Assembly: GCA_036897485.1 (NCBI GenBank)
Contig: JAYMTF010000247.1
Coordinates: 1-43,183, forward strand
Reading direction: 5' to 3'
DNA: 43,183 nucleotides
DNA from: Pelargonium nanum
Lineage: Eukaryota; Streptophyta; Magnoliopsida; Geraniales; Geraniaceae
Shown here: positions 25,808-36,800 of the stretch, in pieces
Layout of the letters: every line of letters starts with the position of its first letter
How positions within the stretch are numbered: the first letter of the stretch is position 1
The notes under the pieces: model-generated
What the model was told of the DNA's origin: nothing
The model's input: the letters and a program-made list of their open reading frames with translations, nothing else
The model's database searches: none
Made by a program: the position numbers and the translations under genes

Positions 25808-26499
25808 AATTACCATTAATTCTTGTAGTATTACTCCAAGTACCTTGTTCCCAATCCTAGTTTATTGTTATTGAATTGACATACTTAAAGATAAGTGATT
25901 TCAATTTCTTCCTCAAATTTGTATGTTAGACAATTAGAACAAGGATTGATTGATTATGATTCATGAACCAAAGAGTTTTTACAGGAAAGATTTATGGCTT
26001 CTGATATTTTATTTTACAAGATTGTCCATCTGTTTTCCCCAAAATCTATGAACTTTTCATATTATATTGGTGATGGTAAAATGGATTCATACTGTCTTCT
26101 TCATGGTTATCAAACAAATAAAATTTTACCTAACTTGAAAAAAAGCTGCAACAAAACAATTTGGCATTTGCCAAAATTAATTAAAATGACAAATCTTTTG
26201 TCCAATTTTTATGGCATCAAAACAAGAACTTAATGAATTTCAGATTGACATCACCAATACCTTCCCTATCAAACACCCAAATCTGGGTTAAAAAATCAAG
26301 ATTTGACGGACAAATTCACAAATATTTTGAAATCGTGTTGAAACAGAAAATGTAAGCCAATAACATTGGAGCGCAACTCCATGGAACAATAGGAGAAGAC
26401 TCAAGCAGAGAGGATTATAATTCGATTTACGCACAGATAAAATCCTGAGAACCATTTCATAAACAAATTATGGGTTAACAAGAAGAACTAAGTGCGATC

Positions 26500-26615
26500 G
26501 ATTCCCTAATAAAAACAGAACTGAAAACAGAGAAAACGAAGAAGAAGAAGAAGAAGCAGTCGCATATGTAAACCCTAATATTGAAAACTCACAGTGAAAC
26601 CTTTCCTTTAAATAG
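26500..26615 (-). promoter_or_regulatory. Promoter-like patch with no gene behind it
   Basis: On the minus strand a TATTTAAAG box (26606-26614) is followed about 30 bases later by a telo-box sequence (TTAGGGTTT at 26570-26578) and then a CTT-rich leader-like tract ((GAA)n on the plus strand near 26538-26556). Its first ATG (26563-26565) opens only a 17-codon Leu-rich frame. It looks like the start of a plant gene, but no matching coding exons follow before 25807. Confidence 0.3.
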
Positions 26616-27039
26616 ATGTAGAAATTCTAAGGTCTGCTGTCACGGGTGTCACTTTCATGACATTATTGCCCTCCTTGCTTGCATTGCTCAATTGTACCTC
26701 CCAACCTTGAATTCAAACCCCAATGCCCCTTGTTTTAAAGGCCCAAATTAAATTTAAATTCATATCATATTTTGATACGTTACTCTACACTTATTTTAGG
26801 CCTAAACTAAATGCGCGAGTCAATTGATGAGTATGGTATTCGAAACATAAGGTAAACATTTGTGTCAAAATTTAGTATAGAGAGTTTTGTCGTTTTTTTG
26901 AACTTGAATAAAGATTAGTTTGAAATGTGATATTGCTTAAATATTCTATTTAAAAGTGCTGATCGAAGGTGCATACCCACTTTAGGTACTCTGTGACAAA
27001 ATGATATTGTAACGAGATAGTTGAAATGTGAACTACTAA

Positions 27040-27116
27040 TCTATCCGTCTCGTGTTTAGACGTGTTTTAAAACCAAAATCTAAACTAGTACAGGGGAGAC
27101 AAAACTATTTAACCCT
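27040..27116. repeat. Possible relic end of the inverted-repeat element family
   Basis: Read on the minus strand from 27116, this starts GGGTTAAATAGTTTTGTC, nearly the same as the terminus of the element at 19290-19783 (GGGTTGAATGGTTTTGTC). After that the similarity weakens. No partner arm was found nearby, so it would be a solo end. Confidence 0.35.
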
Positions 27117-27525
27117 TTTAGATATTAGACATTGAGAGCATTAATACATGTCAACTACATGTAAAACACGTGTCTGACTGTGATAGGTGGAAAGTGGATC
27201 TCATCTAGTACTTTTGGGCCGCTTTGGTTTTCAGGGATAGTGGATCTCATTTTGTGTTAGCTGTGATAGACAACTAAGATTAAATCTCAGTCTTAGATGA
27301 TTTAGCTTCATGCATGAATCATTTCTCTTAGATATGTTTATAGATGTTGAAAAATAATTGCTAATTGGACAATAACAATTAAGATTGGATAAAATTAGAG
27401 AAGAACATGCTGATCTTTTTGCTCTACAAGTAACGTACCCTTAATTCGTACCAAAAATCGAGCTCTATCCATAAAAATGAGCCCATTAGCTCTCTCAAAA
27501 ACCAAAATCAACAACTAACCAACAT

Positions 27526-29782
27526 TCACGCATACTCATTAGTAGTTTTCGTATCTTTCGCTCCGCCGAACCCGGAAGTGTACGGAACTCCGGTACCGGC
27601 CGGCACCCACCGATCCCCCTGAATGAACCTCCCCGCCGTGTAATACATCTCCGCGTGCTGCTTCGAAATGGCCTTTATACCCTTCCACTTGACCCTCTTG
27701 GCCTTGTCGGCGCCGGGACCGTGGTTGTTCAGCTCGGCGTAGTAGCATGTCCGGAGAGCGAAGTCGCCGTTCCACGGCAACCACCCCTCCGGGTCGATGA
27801 GGTCGTCGATGTACGAGTCCATGATGATGGTTCTGGAATGTTCTTTCCAGGGGCGGCCGAGGTAGGATTTGATTTGCTTGCGCTCCGGGAAGTAGTCCCG
27901 GTCGGCGACGAAGGTGCTGTTCTGGATGACGAGGCCGGTGGGCTGGCGGCGCTCCTTGCGGCCGTGGGCGGTGACGATGCACTTCTGGTCGGCAAGGGGC
28001 ATGCGGACGCGGAAGAGGCAGTTCTGGAAGACGGCGGCGGCGTTGCCGAAGACGAAGTCGACGGTGCCGGAGATGGTGCAGTCGCGGTAGAACTGGCGCT
28101 TGGTGTGGGTGTAGAGGGTGTCTTGGTAGCCATCGATTGTGCAGTTGTAGAAGATGGACATGTCGGACTGTACCCGGAGCGCCACCGCCTGGTGCTTCTC
28201 CGGCCCGGCCGTGTTCTCGAACCCTATGTTCTTCGCCATGAAGAAGTCTCCTTTTACAGCTGCATGCATAAATATCAAATTTTAGTTCAATCTCGTTAGG
28301 TATATATAAGGAGTATATATATGTATGTAGACAAGGAGTTCTTATACTCTTCTATTTTTTTTAATTAAACTTATTTTATCGGTTATATGCGATTTTGATG
28401 TGCCACGTCAATTTATAGTGAAACATCGTCATAATGTCATTTAAGATTTTAATTTATGTCAGCCTGTAGTTGCAATTGATGGAACGAAAATGTTTCATTT
28501 TTTAAGATTCGTTTTAGTGTTTTTACCTCAAAATAAAAACAAAATAAAACGCTATTGTTCCATCTATCACAATTGGAGTCTTACGTGTACTGCTGACATG
28601 GTCTAAAATCTTAAGTGACATGATAACGTCTCCCATCAAAACAACCTATAACTGAAAAAATGCGTTTAATTAAAAAATATAATAGTCTAGAGGCTCAAAA
28701 CAGAAAAAAAGTGTCAGTTCAGACTCTATGGGAGGCAAAACCAATTACCCTTTTTCTTACATCTATTTCACTAAAACTCGTCACATATTTTACGTACCAA
28801 AAGATGCGGATCGGTAAGTGGTTGTGCCGTCGAGGAAATTTTTATTTCCGGAGATCCTCGTCTTCTCAGCGCCGTCTCCGATCATCAGAACATGCGTCAT
28901 GCTACTCCCGACCTCCGCGAACTGCTCGTAACTCCCCGTTTTGACGTAAATCACAACCGGCTTCTCACTGTGCAGCGGAATGTTCTCCAACCCCTCCCCG
29001 ATGGTTTTGTAATCCCCGCCCCCGTCTTCCGCCACCACAAACCCCGGCTTCGGCTCCGCCTCCAGCAGCCTCCGCAGCCCCGTCTTCGCCCACGAATCCC
29101 CCATCAGCCTCCGTCTCCGACCGTCGCCGGCGGCCCCGTCGTGGTGCTGCACGGACGTCAGGACCGACGACAGGTCGGTGACGATCGCGAGGCTGTTGCT
29201 GGTCATTCTCATGGAAAACTTCAGGGCACCCCTCATCTTCTCCGAGGCGTCGCCGGTGGTGTTGTGGAAGCCGTCAAGGCAGGCCTCTTGGTCGGAGGAG
29301 GCGGCGCTGAGCCAGATCTTCAAATCCTCCAACATTTCCTCAATTTTGAGAATGTCCATAGACTCTATGCGGTCAAAAGATTGCTGACACTCCTCGACCG
29401 CCGAATTCATGAGGTCCTGGCAGTCCTCGAGGGCCTTCCGGGTCCTCGGGTCGTCCTGGAGCTCGTGCAAGACCTTGGACCGCTGCCCGGCCTCCGTTAT
29501 GTTCTTCATTGCCACCTTAAAAGCGATCTTGATCAGCTCCTTCATATCGGTCGTGTTTCCCGCGGCGGGACAGACGGTCTCCACGCACGTTTTCTTGAAA
29601 TCGGTGCTCTGGCACATGGCCTTCACCGCCTTCACGGTGGCCTCCGGTTGCTTGTGGGCATCCGCGTCGCTGCCCACGGGCTCGTTGCAGTAAACCCACA
29701 TCGCAATCGCCACCACCAAAGCCACCATGAGAAAAATAGCGATGGCGATGATAACGAGACGTTTAGTGGATTTCGAAGACAT
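27526..29782 (-). CDS. Pectin methylesterase with PMEI pro-region (PME21/45/58-like)
   Basis: Removes methyl groups from homogalacturonan in the cell wall (EC 3.1.1.11). Two exons (28798-29782, 27526-28259) close in frame to 572 aa. A membrane anchor or uncleaved signal covers about residues 9-30, with basic residues before it. The inhibitor-like PMEI domain (about 50-205) contains paired cysteines (C57, C66 and others). Two basic processing sites, RRRRLM (222-227) and RRLL (237-240), separate it from the catalytic domain and would be cut by subtilases in the Golgi. The catalytic domain (about 250-555) keeps every key residue: Q352, Q374 and D375 in GYQD, D396 in GTVDFVFGN, and R464/W466 in LGRPW. 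The subgroup guess rests on the anchor and on FENTAGPEKHQAVALRVQSD. The coding sequence is markedly GC-rich relative to its surroundings, so long antisense open frames are shadows. The intron (28260-28797) contains a MITE-like element. Confidence 0.95.
28335..28750. mobile_element. Long-inverted-repeat MITE-like element (copy 2), in PME intron
   Basis: This is a second member of the family seen at 19290-19783, lying inside the single intron of the pectinesterase gene. Its arms (about 28335-28500 and 28535-28750) are diverged inverted copies sharing TTTTAATTAAAC, TTTTGATG, TAAGATTTTA and GATGGAAC(G/A)A. Its right end, read on the minus strand, starts GGGTAATTGGTTTTGCC, matching the terminus of copy 1. 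The outermost 50 or so bases of the left arm are missing or unrecognisable, so no target duplication can be defined. No coding capacity is present. Confidence 0.7.
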
Positions 29783-31242
29783 CTTTTGATTGATGAGAAC
29801 AAATTATAAAATAAAAATAAAATAAACTATTACATAAACAAAATAATTGTTTTTTTATGTATATATATTTATATAGAGGAGGAGGGGTGTGCAGTTTTTT
29901 TGGCTGTCCTCTCGCTCCTATACGAAGCTTCGTGAAAAGCTTCTTGGGAGAGAAGATGGAGGAGAAAAATTAACAACAAAGAGATAAAAGAGAAAACGAG
30001 ACTATTAATTGTAGTAAAGATTTGTTTGGAAAGTGAGGTACGAGGTTGTAGAGAATCTGGGAACATTTCTAAATATGATATGATCTAAGATAACCTGAGA
30101 TTATGAGATTGTCCTTAAATTTTGGATGAGTTGGTCTGGTTTTGACTCTACTTGTCAACTTTCAAGTCATTTTTGTTAGTGGATTAGGCTGAAATGTCGC
30201 TGGGATTTGGGCAAAATGTTGTACCACTTAATAACATGTAGTACATTAAATAGTATAATGTTAATTTTGAATACAATTTGACAAGTTTACTATTATTGAC
30301 TTATGGGTTCATATAAGATTTTAATAGATGTTGTTGATACGTAAAACTTTATAAACAAATTTGATCACTAACAAGCCGAGGTGCTACGTTAGCGATGCGT
30401 TGTAGTTACAATTGTGGTACGTTCTTGCCTCATTGTTACATTGCACCTATGTTGCTTATTTTAGATTGATTTCAATTCGATTACTCTTGAGGTATATTTT
30501 CAAGTCTCACACATCTTAGAGGTCCTTTGGTGTTGTCTTACAGGTTTTACGAAATCCCTCCAATGTCTTTTGGACCCTCTCTCATGGACTCGAGATTATG
30601 TGAGCTTGGCATTGGACTTCCTTATCGGAATCCATCCCCTACACAATGCAACACGTGTTACCCGAAGGCCTCACGGGCAACTGTAGGCACGCTCCCCATC
30701 CCTTCCCCCAACCCAATATGTGTAAATCTAAGACGTGTGCTCGCACACACATCTCTCGTATGCGCGCCTCTAAAACGCGTGCACCCCTCCAATACATGTG
30801 TACCCATGAGATCACACTCCAAGACCTTTAGAGCGTGTTTGTACCAATTAAGTCCAACCTTGAGACATCAAATTACTTGGATTCTCGAGCGGCCGTCAAG
30901 TCTAGGTCCCTAGAGCCTTCTAGACGAGAAATGCTTAATTAGTAACCTCTCAGAACCTGTACTATGGTCTTTGATAATTACCTGTGAAGGCTCTGGACAT
31001 GATAGGAGCCTCATAAACTTAGTTCTCCATAAATGTTTTGTTGACTTGATATAACAAGACTCATAAAATAGTCTTCCTCTACTCCCACAAATTAGTATTA
31101 ATATGACCATACACCTTAAAAAATGTGTTAAATAATATCAATAAATTGATTTGCTTTACTAATATTTACATTTAGAAATCACACTAAGCAATAGAAGCCA
31201 GATACACATACAAAAGCACATGCAACAGTCCGCTTCTTTCAT
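29783..31242. other. Spacer between the two pectinesterase genes
   Basis: The left end is the promoter of the first pectinesterase and the right end the 3' untranslated region of the second. A stretch at 30590-30910 is less AT-rich and contains an open frame on the plus strand (30527-30913), but its protein is low in complexity, resembles nothing I know and has no supporting exons, so I do not call a gene. Confidence 0.5.
29866..29875 (-). promoter_or_regulatory. TATA box of the first pectinesterase gene
   Basis: TATATAAATA on the minus strand lies 84 bp upstream of the ATG at 29782, leaving a leader of about 50 bases. It is the best TATA match in the 200 bp before the gene. Confidence 0.6.
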
Positions 31243-33180
31243 TCAATTCGTCAAACCAGCCGAGAACTTGACCCCGGTCGCCGGCAACCACGACATGCCG
31301 TCAATGAACCGTCCCACCGTGAAAAAACTCGCGGTGGAAGCGTCTTTAATCTCGTGGTAACCCGGCCACCGGACTCTCCCGGAGAGCGAAGCTCCAGGCC
31401 CGTGGTTCCTATACTCCCCATACCACAACGTGCTCAACGCAAAGTCCCCATACCACTCAAGCCACCCTCTCGGCTGCACCTCACCGGACATGTACGTGTT
31501 CATAAAAACCGTCCTCGAATACTGCTTCCACGGCCGGCCAAGGTACGTCGGCTGCGAGGCCATCACGAAGCTGTCCTGGATCGAAAACCCGGTGCTCTGG
31601 TTCGGGTTCTTGCGGCCCTGAGCTGTGATGGTCACCTTCTGTAGTGGCAGTGGCACTCTGGTAAATATCTTGCAGTTCTGCAGGACGGCGGCTCCGTTGC
31701 CGAAGATGAAGTCTATGGTGCCGTGGATGTTGCATTCCCGGTAGAATTGGCGGAGGGAGTGGGCGTAGAGGGTGTCTTGGTAGCCTTCCACGCTGCACCG
31801 GAAGAAGGCGGATCGGTCGGAGTCAACACGGAGGGCCACTGCTTGGTGGTTCTGCGGCCCGGCCGTGTTGCGGAAGGTCATGTCTCGTGCTATGAATCCT
31901 CTTCCGGAGACGGCTGCAAGCAGTAAGTTGACACCAAAATCACATAACTTTTAAAATGGTTTATAACGAATGGATGGTAAAAATGTTAATGTCGGCGTTG
32001 AAAGATTATTCTACCCTTCATGTATGGTATTTTCGTAATTAGAAAATAAAAAAATAATTGTTACTAGTTTAGGGAAAGAAAAAAGGCAAAGTGAGATTAT
32101 GGGAAGAGCTCTCGAGTTCCATCCCCACTAAACATATCTATAGGGAGGGTTGATGAGACTTAACAGTGATTAAGCCCCATACTTGATTGAACCAGTGATT
32201 AACACCAAAAAAAACTAGTTGAGCAATAATGTGAAAGTATCCATATAATTACACTGACCAACAGTTGCGGTTCGAAACGTAGTCCATCCCTGCAAGAAGT
32301 TGCGGTTTGCTGTGACAATGGTTGCTCCCATTCCATCTCCGACGAACATGATATTTGTTTTCTTCTTCTTCATGTCGATGTTCTCTTCGTAAACCCCTTT
32401 CTTGATGTGAATCACGTACCTTCTCGCGCTGTAACTCGGAGCTTCATTAATGGCTTCCGTGATGGTACGGTACTGTCCACTCCCATCCGCTGCAACCACA
32501 GCATCTACGTGCATTCCTAGAGTCCCGATCGAGTCCACGAGTTGTTGATCGCCTCGTGTCATCCATTCCGGGTACTCTGTAGTGCTGTTTCGTGGTGGCC
32601 TGAAGGGTAAGCTGTGGAGTTGAGTGTAGAGGCCCAAGACATTGCTGATGAGCTGCGAGACTTGCTTTAGGCTTCCCCTGATGAAGTGCTCGACGTGCCT
32701 GTCCGTGCCCTCGAAGCCCTCGAGGCACGTGTCTTGGTTGCTCAGGGCCGCGCTGAGCCAGGCTTTCAGGTTCCCCTCGTAGTGGGGGATCCTCTTGCCT
32801 GCTCGGATTCTATTCATCTCCGCTAATGACCACGCGAGCTCCGAGACGGAGAAGTCTAGGAGCTCCTTGCAGTCCTCAACGGCTAGTTGCTCGCGGTAAG
32901 TGAAGGACAGGGCACTGAACTTCGTGATCGTTTGGATAGCCAGTCTTGCTTCGTTGAGCGTAGCTCTGAGGGCTGCGTGGAGAACTGAAGTCGGGTTTGC
33001 AGGACCCGTTCTTTGGATCTCACTTTGCAGGTTCTTGACGCACGAGTTTTGGTCCTCGACGTCAGTGCAAGCTTCCATGATCATGGCTTGCACATTCTGG
33101 GTGTGTTGTTCTGTTAATGCTTGGATTTGGATAGCAGCTGATACAAGAATTAGAACAGCAAGAACAAAGTTGGTGGACAT
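31243..33180 (-). CDS. Pectin methylesterase with PMEI pro-region, secreted type
   Basis: Same enzyme family as its neighbour, with a different build. Two exons (32259-33180, 31243-31913) close in frame to 530 aa. It begins with a cleavable-looking signal peptide (about 1-22, MSTNFVLAVLILVSAAIQIQ) rather than a membrane anchor. The PMEI domain (about 25-185) has the expected cysteines (C38, C47, C104, C152). The linker (about 190-220) reads EYPEWMTRGDQQLV, where many family members have a basic RRLL or RKLL cleavage site, so processing may differ. The catalytic domain (about 225-520) keeps Q331, Q353 and D354 in GYQD, D375 in GTIDFIFGN and R434/W436 in LGRPW, so it should be active. The intron (31914-32258) lies at the same codon position and phase as in the neighbouring gene, showing common descent, yet the proteins are too different for a recent tandem duplication. 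Confidence 0.94.
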
Positions 33181-33887
33181 TTTTTTTTTCCACCAAGTTT
33201 GAGATGTTTTTTTTATGAAGAAATTGTTTCTTTAATATGAGAGCAAATGCAAGGATTGCTTGTTTTCCAAGCAATGTGATGTCTCTTGAATTAAAACTTG
33301 GAACATAAAAGCTTCTCCTTTATGCCTTTTCCAGCTACAACGTTCAAGTTATGCTTTCTTTCTAGGGTTAAGGTCTAATATTCCTTGCCATTTCAGGCAT
33401 GTTAGCTGTAAAACGGACAAATCCGCACGAATCCGAAATCTAATCCGAACCGAACCCCTTTTAGATCATATTCAGATTACTCTTTATAAATCCAAATCCG
33501 AAATCTGAATTGTCACCTCTAGTTTACATGCATATCAGAATCAAACAAACAGAATAATCCCTCGTCAAAGTAAACCCATTAGGAAAACAATATAATTGAA
33601 CGAACGTATCAAAAGCTTACACCAAATCGACCCCAAAGCTTATGAAAACAAAATACATATCACACCAAATCCTCAAGCTTTTATCAATTTCTTATCGAAT
33701 GACCTAGATTTTATTTTAATCTAAACAAATATAACCACATATGTGGTTGTAAATAGGGGACATGGAGGGTAGGGTTTAGATTTCATACTTTTCTTGACAA
33801 GTTCGCTTTGTCATAAAGTTGTAGTGAACCTTTTTAGAAAACAGGAGCTTGATCTTCTAAATGTGTCGCCTTGTGTGTAAAGTCTTC
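33181..33887. other. Spacer between second pectinesterase and F-box gene
   Basis: This holds the promoter of the pectinesterase and the 3' untranslated region of the F-box gene. A patch at about 33410-33510 repeats the motif AATCCGAA with variants several times, in a sequence style often seen in decayed plant transposons, but I cannot delimit an element. No gene was found. Confidence 0.4.
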
Positions 33888-36800
33888 CTAATCCCATCTA
33901 ATCTTGCAACCCCTTGCCAATAGTATCTGCATTATCTCAGACGAAAGCAAGGTCCTTAGAGAACCATGCAATTTAACCTTTTTAAGCTGTACACAGCAGG
34001 CCCTCAGAGCAAGTTCGAAGCCCTCGACCGTGACATTTGCAAGGTAAACCAGCTTTGCATCCTGCAGGCGGGCCAAATTCCCCATCACCATGCATAGCCC
34101 CACATCCGTGACAGCACAGTAGCTCATATTTATCTGCCACCATCAACAAAGTTTTGCATTTTTAGCAAGAATCCCACAAAGAATAACAGCATATGTGTCG
34201 CACAAATACACAAGATTATAATAATAACAAAAACATAGGACGGGAATTGTAAAGATTCATGATGGCGTTTGCATTCGGCTAGAGAATCGGTCTTCTTGGA
34301 CTTCTAGAAAACATGCTGCTGACCTATATAACTTCATAGACAATGTCTTTCAAGAGACTCATGCACAAACCATTTGAAAGACTAGGAAAGAAACATTGTG
34401 ATTGTAAATAGATGATCAGAGTCTTTATTCCACAATTATTGGTTTATAACTTTTAATCAAACATTATTTTTCTTTCTTAGGTATTTACGACGAAGGCACA
34501 ATTTCTAGGATCAGACATATTCAACAGGTAAAAATGAACAGAACTAAAAGGATATAAAGGTTATTTGCTCTACAAGCTCAGTAACGGTCAACCTGCATTC
34601 AACATTCTCCATACAGATATATGCATACCAATAAAAGAATGTGGTTTATCACTATTTACTACAGTAGGTCAGGATTCGAATACGCAACTTTCTTGCTCTT
34701 GTTACACCAAAATTTAGCTGTAAAGGTTGATCACCGAGGTACCACAACTCAATACCTTCAACTTGAACTTTCTATTTACAAATTATGATCTTCTTTACTA
34801 GTGTGAAGAGTGAAAAGGAGTGGGAAAATTGCACAGCACCCCATAAAACAATAATTTAGTGCATGTCATTTTACTGTTAAAAACTTTTCTAGGTCTTTCC
34901 ACCTACACTAAAACGATCAGCAAGAAGGAGACGCAGTGGAATTGGAAACAAAAGGAATATGAATACAAAGAAATACCCTTTTATTAGTTTATACGCTAGG
35001 AAAAATATGTCAAACACAAATGACATGCATCCCAATAGATTCACATTTATTATCCGTTGTCTCGCTCTATTTCAACTCTCAGACACATTTGTCATTTTGA
35101 CAAGTTGTCAATTTCCTACATTTTATTCCCATTGAATGTGTTCCATAACATTATTAAATTTTCCGACATCACATTACCACCTTTACATAATTCTATTTCT
35201 CATACTGTTTCCTGCATCTTCTTTATATGCCTGGTGAATTATGGTTATAAAACGATTACCACTACCATATTATGTGTATTAGTAACCTGTAACCCTCAGT
35301 CCATTAGAAAATGATAAGGCATACCTGTCTTAAGTTCCGCGAATAATATGCTAGTGCCCAGAAGCCTGAATCGTCTATGCTACTACAATGTTTCAAATCC
35401 AAGTCTGCCAGTCTCTTACATCCAGCAGCAATAGCTGATAAACCTACACCTGTGATGTTAATAAGTGCACGCAACTCCAAATCAGAGAGTTCCTCCAGAT
35501 ACCCGATATGCTTCATCCCTATATCTGTAACTTCACTACAATACGACAAGTTGAGCTTCTCCAACTTCTTGCAACCACTAGCTAGAGAGGCCAGCCCATC
35601 ATCCCCAACACCTATACAACTGAAATAAATAAATAAAAACATCTAAATTAATTCATGATCCCAGATTCACATCAAACTATTCTGGCAAATATAATTACAT
35701 ATCAAGCTAATTCTATCTTGATTACCGATAAAGATCAAGTTCACGAAGCTTTTTGCAAGTAGACGCAATATAGAACAGTCCTTTGTCAGAAATGTCCGTG
35801 CACAGCCCTAATTTCAAGCTTAGAAGCTCTGAACATCTAGACAAATATTCCAGTCCTGCAGACAAAGTAAGCATCACATACAAATAACAGCATCATGAAC
35901 TTGCGTAATATGATAAATCAAAGAAATCATTACATCTGATTTGAAATAGTGATGGAACAATGATAGGAACTGTCCGTGTGAGAAAATGAAATGCAACGCT
36001 GAGCTTTAAGTCACTAAAAAGATATGCCTTTTATTATAATGAAATAAAAATAAAAATTAAAAGTTACCTCTATCGTTTATGCCAGAACAGTCAGTAAGAT
36101 CCAGTTCTTCAAGCCGTAAGCAATTTGATCCAAGCTTATCAAGACTTCTCTCAGTAATCATATCACATGATTCAATCTTCAGGGATACAAGGTTCCTACA
36201 TGAATCTGCTATAGCGGCAATTGCTACATCATTGATGGAGCGGCAACATGTTAGATTGAGAATCTTCAAGTTGACACATCCAGATGCTAGTTGCATAATG
36301 CCCATGTTTGTCACCCCTATGCATTTACTCAAATCAATTTCAATAAGATTCTTGCAATTGATACTGATGATCTCAAAGGTAGAATCAGAGACTCTAGCCC
36401 CATCAATTCTAATTGTGTTCAGATTCTTCAAATGTTTCAACGAATGGAGAAAAGTAGCAGGAAGCTCCTGTGAAAAGATCGGGTAAAGACTTAGAAATTA
36501 CACCAAAATATCAGTAAAATCAAATAGCCAAGGAAATTACGCACTGAAAAACAGTAACCCGCGTATATCTGTACAAGATTCATGTGTCCTCTAATAACAG
36601 ATATAAAACCAGACCAACTGATGCGTTCACACCTCGATATATCTATTACCTGCAGCCCAAGAAGAAAGATGTTACAACTGAAATTTCCGAAATTTTATCC
36701 ACAAGATAAATTGGATGAGTGTAACTATGTAAATATTTACCCGTAACATAGGGCACCCATGCTCAAGAAACTTTAATCCATCATCATCTATTAAAGGGCA

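Larger units (their letters stand above)
24553..27525. other. Intergenic region between RPL18 and the first pectinesterase
   Basis: The 3' ends of RPL18 (+) and the pectinesterase (-) converge here over about 3 kb. It holds a retroposed fossil (25180-25807), a minus-strand promoter-like patch (26500-26615) and a possible relic of the inverted-repeat element (27040-27116), all listed separately. No intact gene was found in the remaining sequence. Confidence 0.55.

Noticed and set aside
27199-27240. hAT-MITE-like end (GGGCCGCTTTGGTTTTC)
   Set aside because: There is no opposite end or target duplication nearby; the similarity is limited to a common GGCCG...TTTGG style sequence.
27655-28299. 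Long plus-strand open frame of about 214 codons opposite the first pectinesterase
   Set aside because: It is antisense to a GC-rich catalytic exon and is a shadow of its codon use; the protein is Val/Gly/Asp-rich with no family features.
28892-29809. Plus-strand open frame of about 305 codons opposite pectinesterase exon 1
   Set aside because: It is an antisense shadow of the PMEI/PME exon; the Arg/Leu/His/Pro-rich product is typical of the complement of GC-rich coding sequence.
30527-30913. Plus-strand open frame of 128 codons between the pectinesterases
   Set aside because: There are no recognisable domains, no partner exons and no promoter; the Ser/Pro/Arg-rich content suggests chance.
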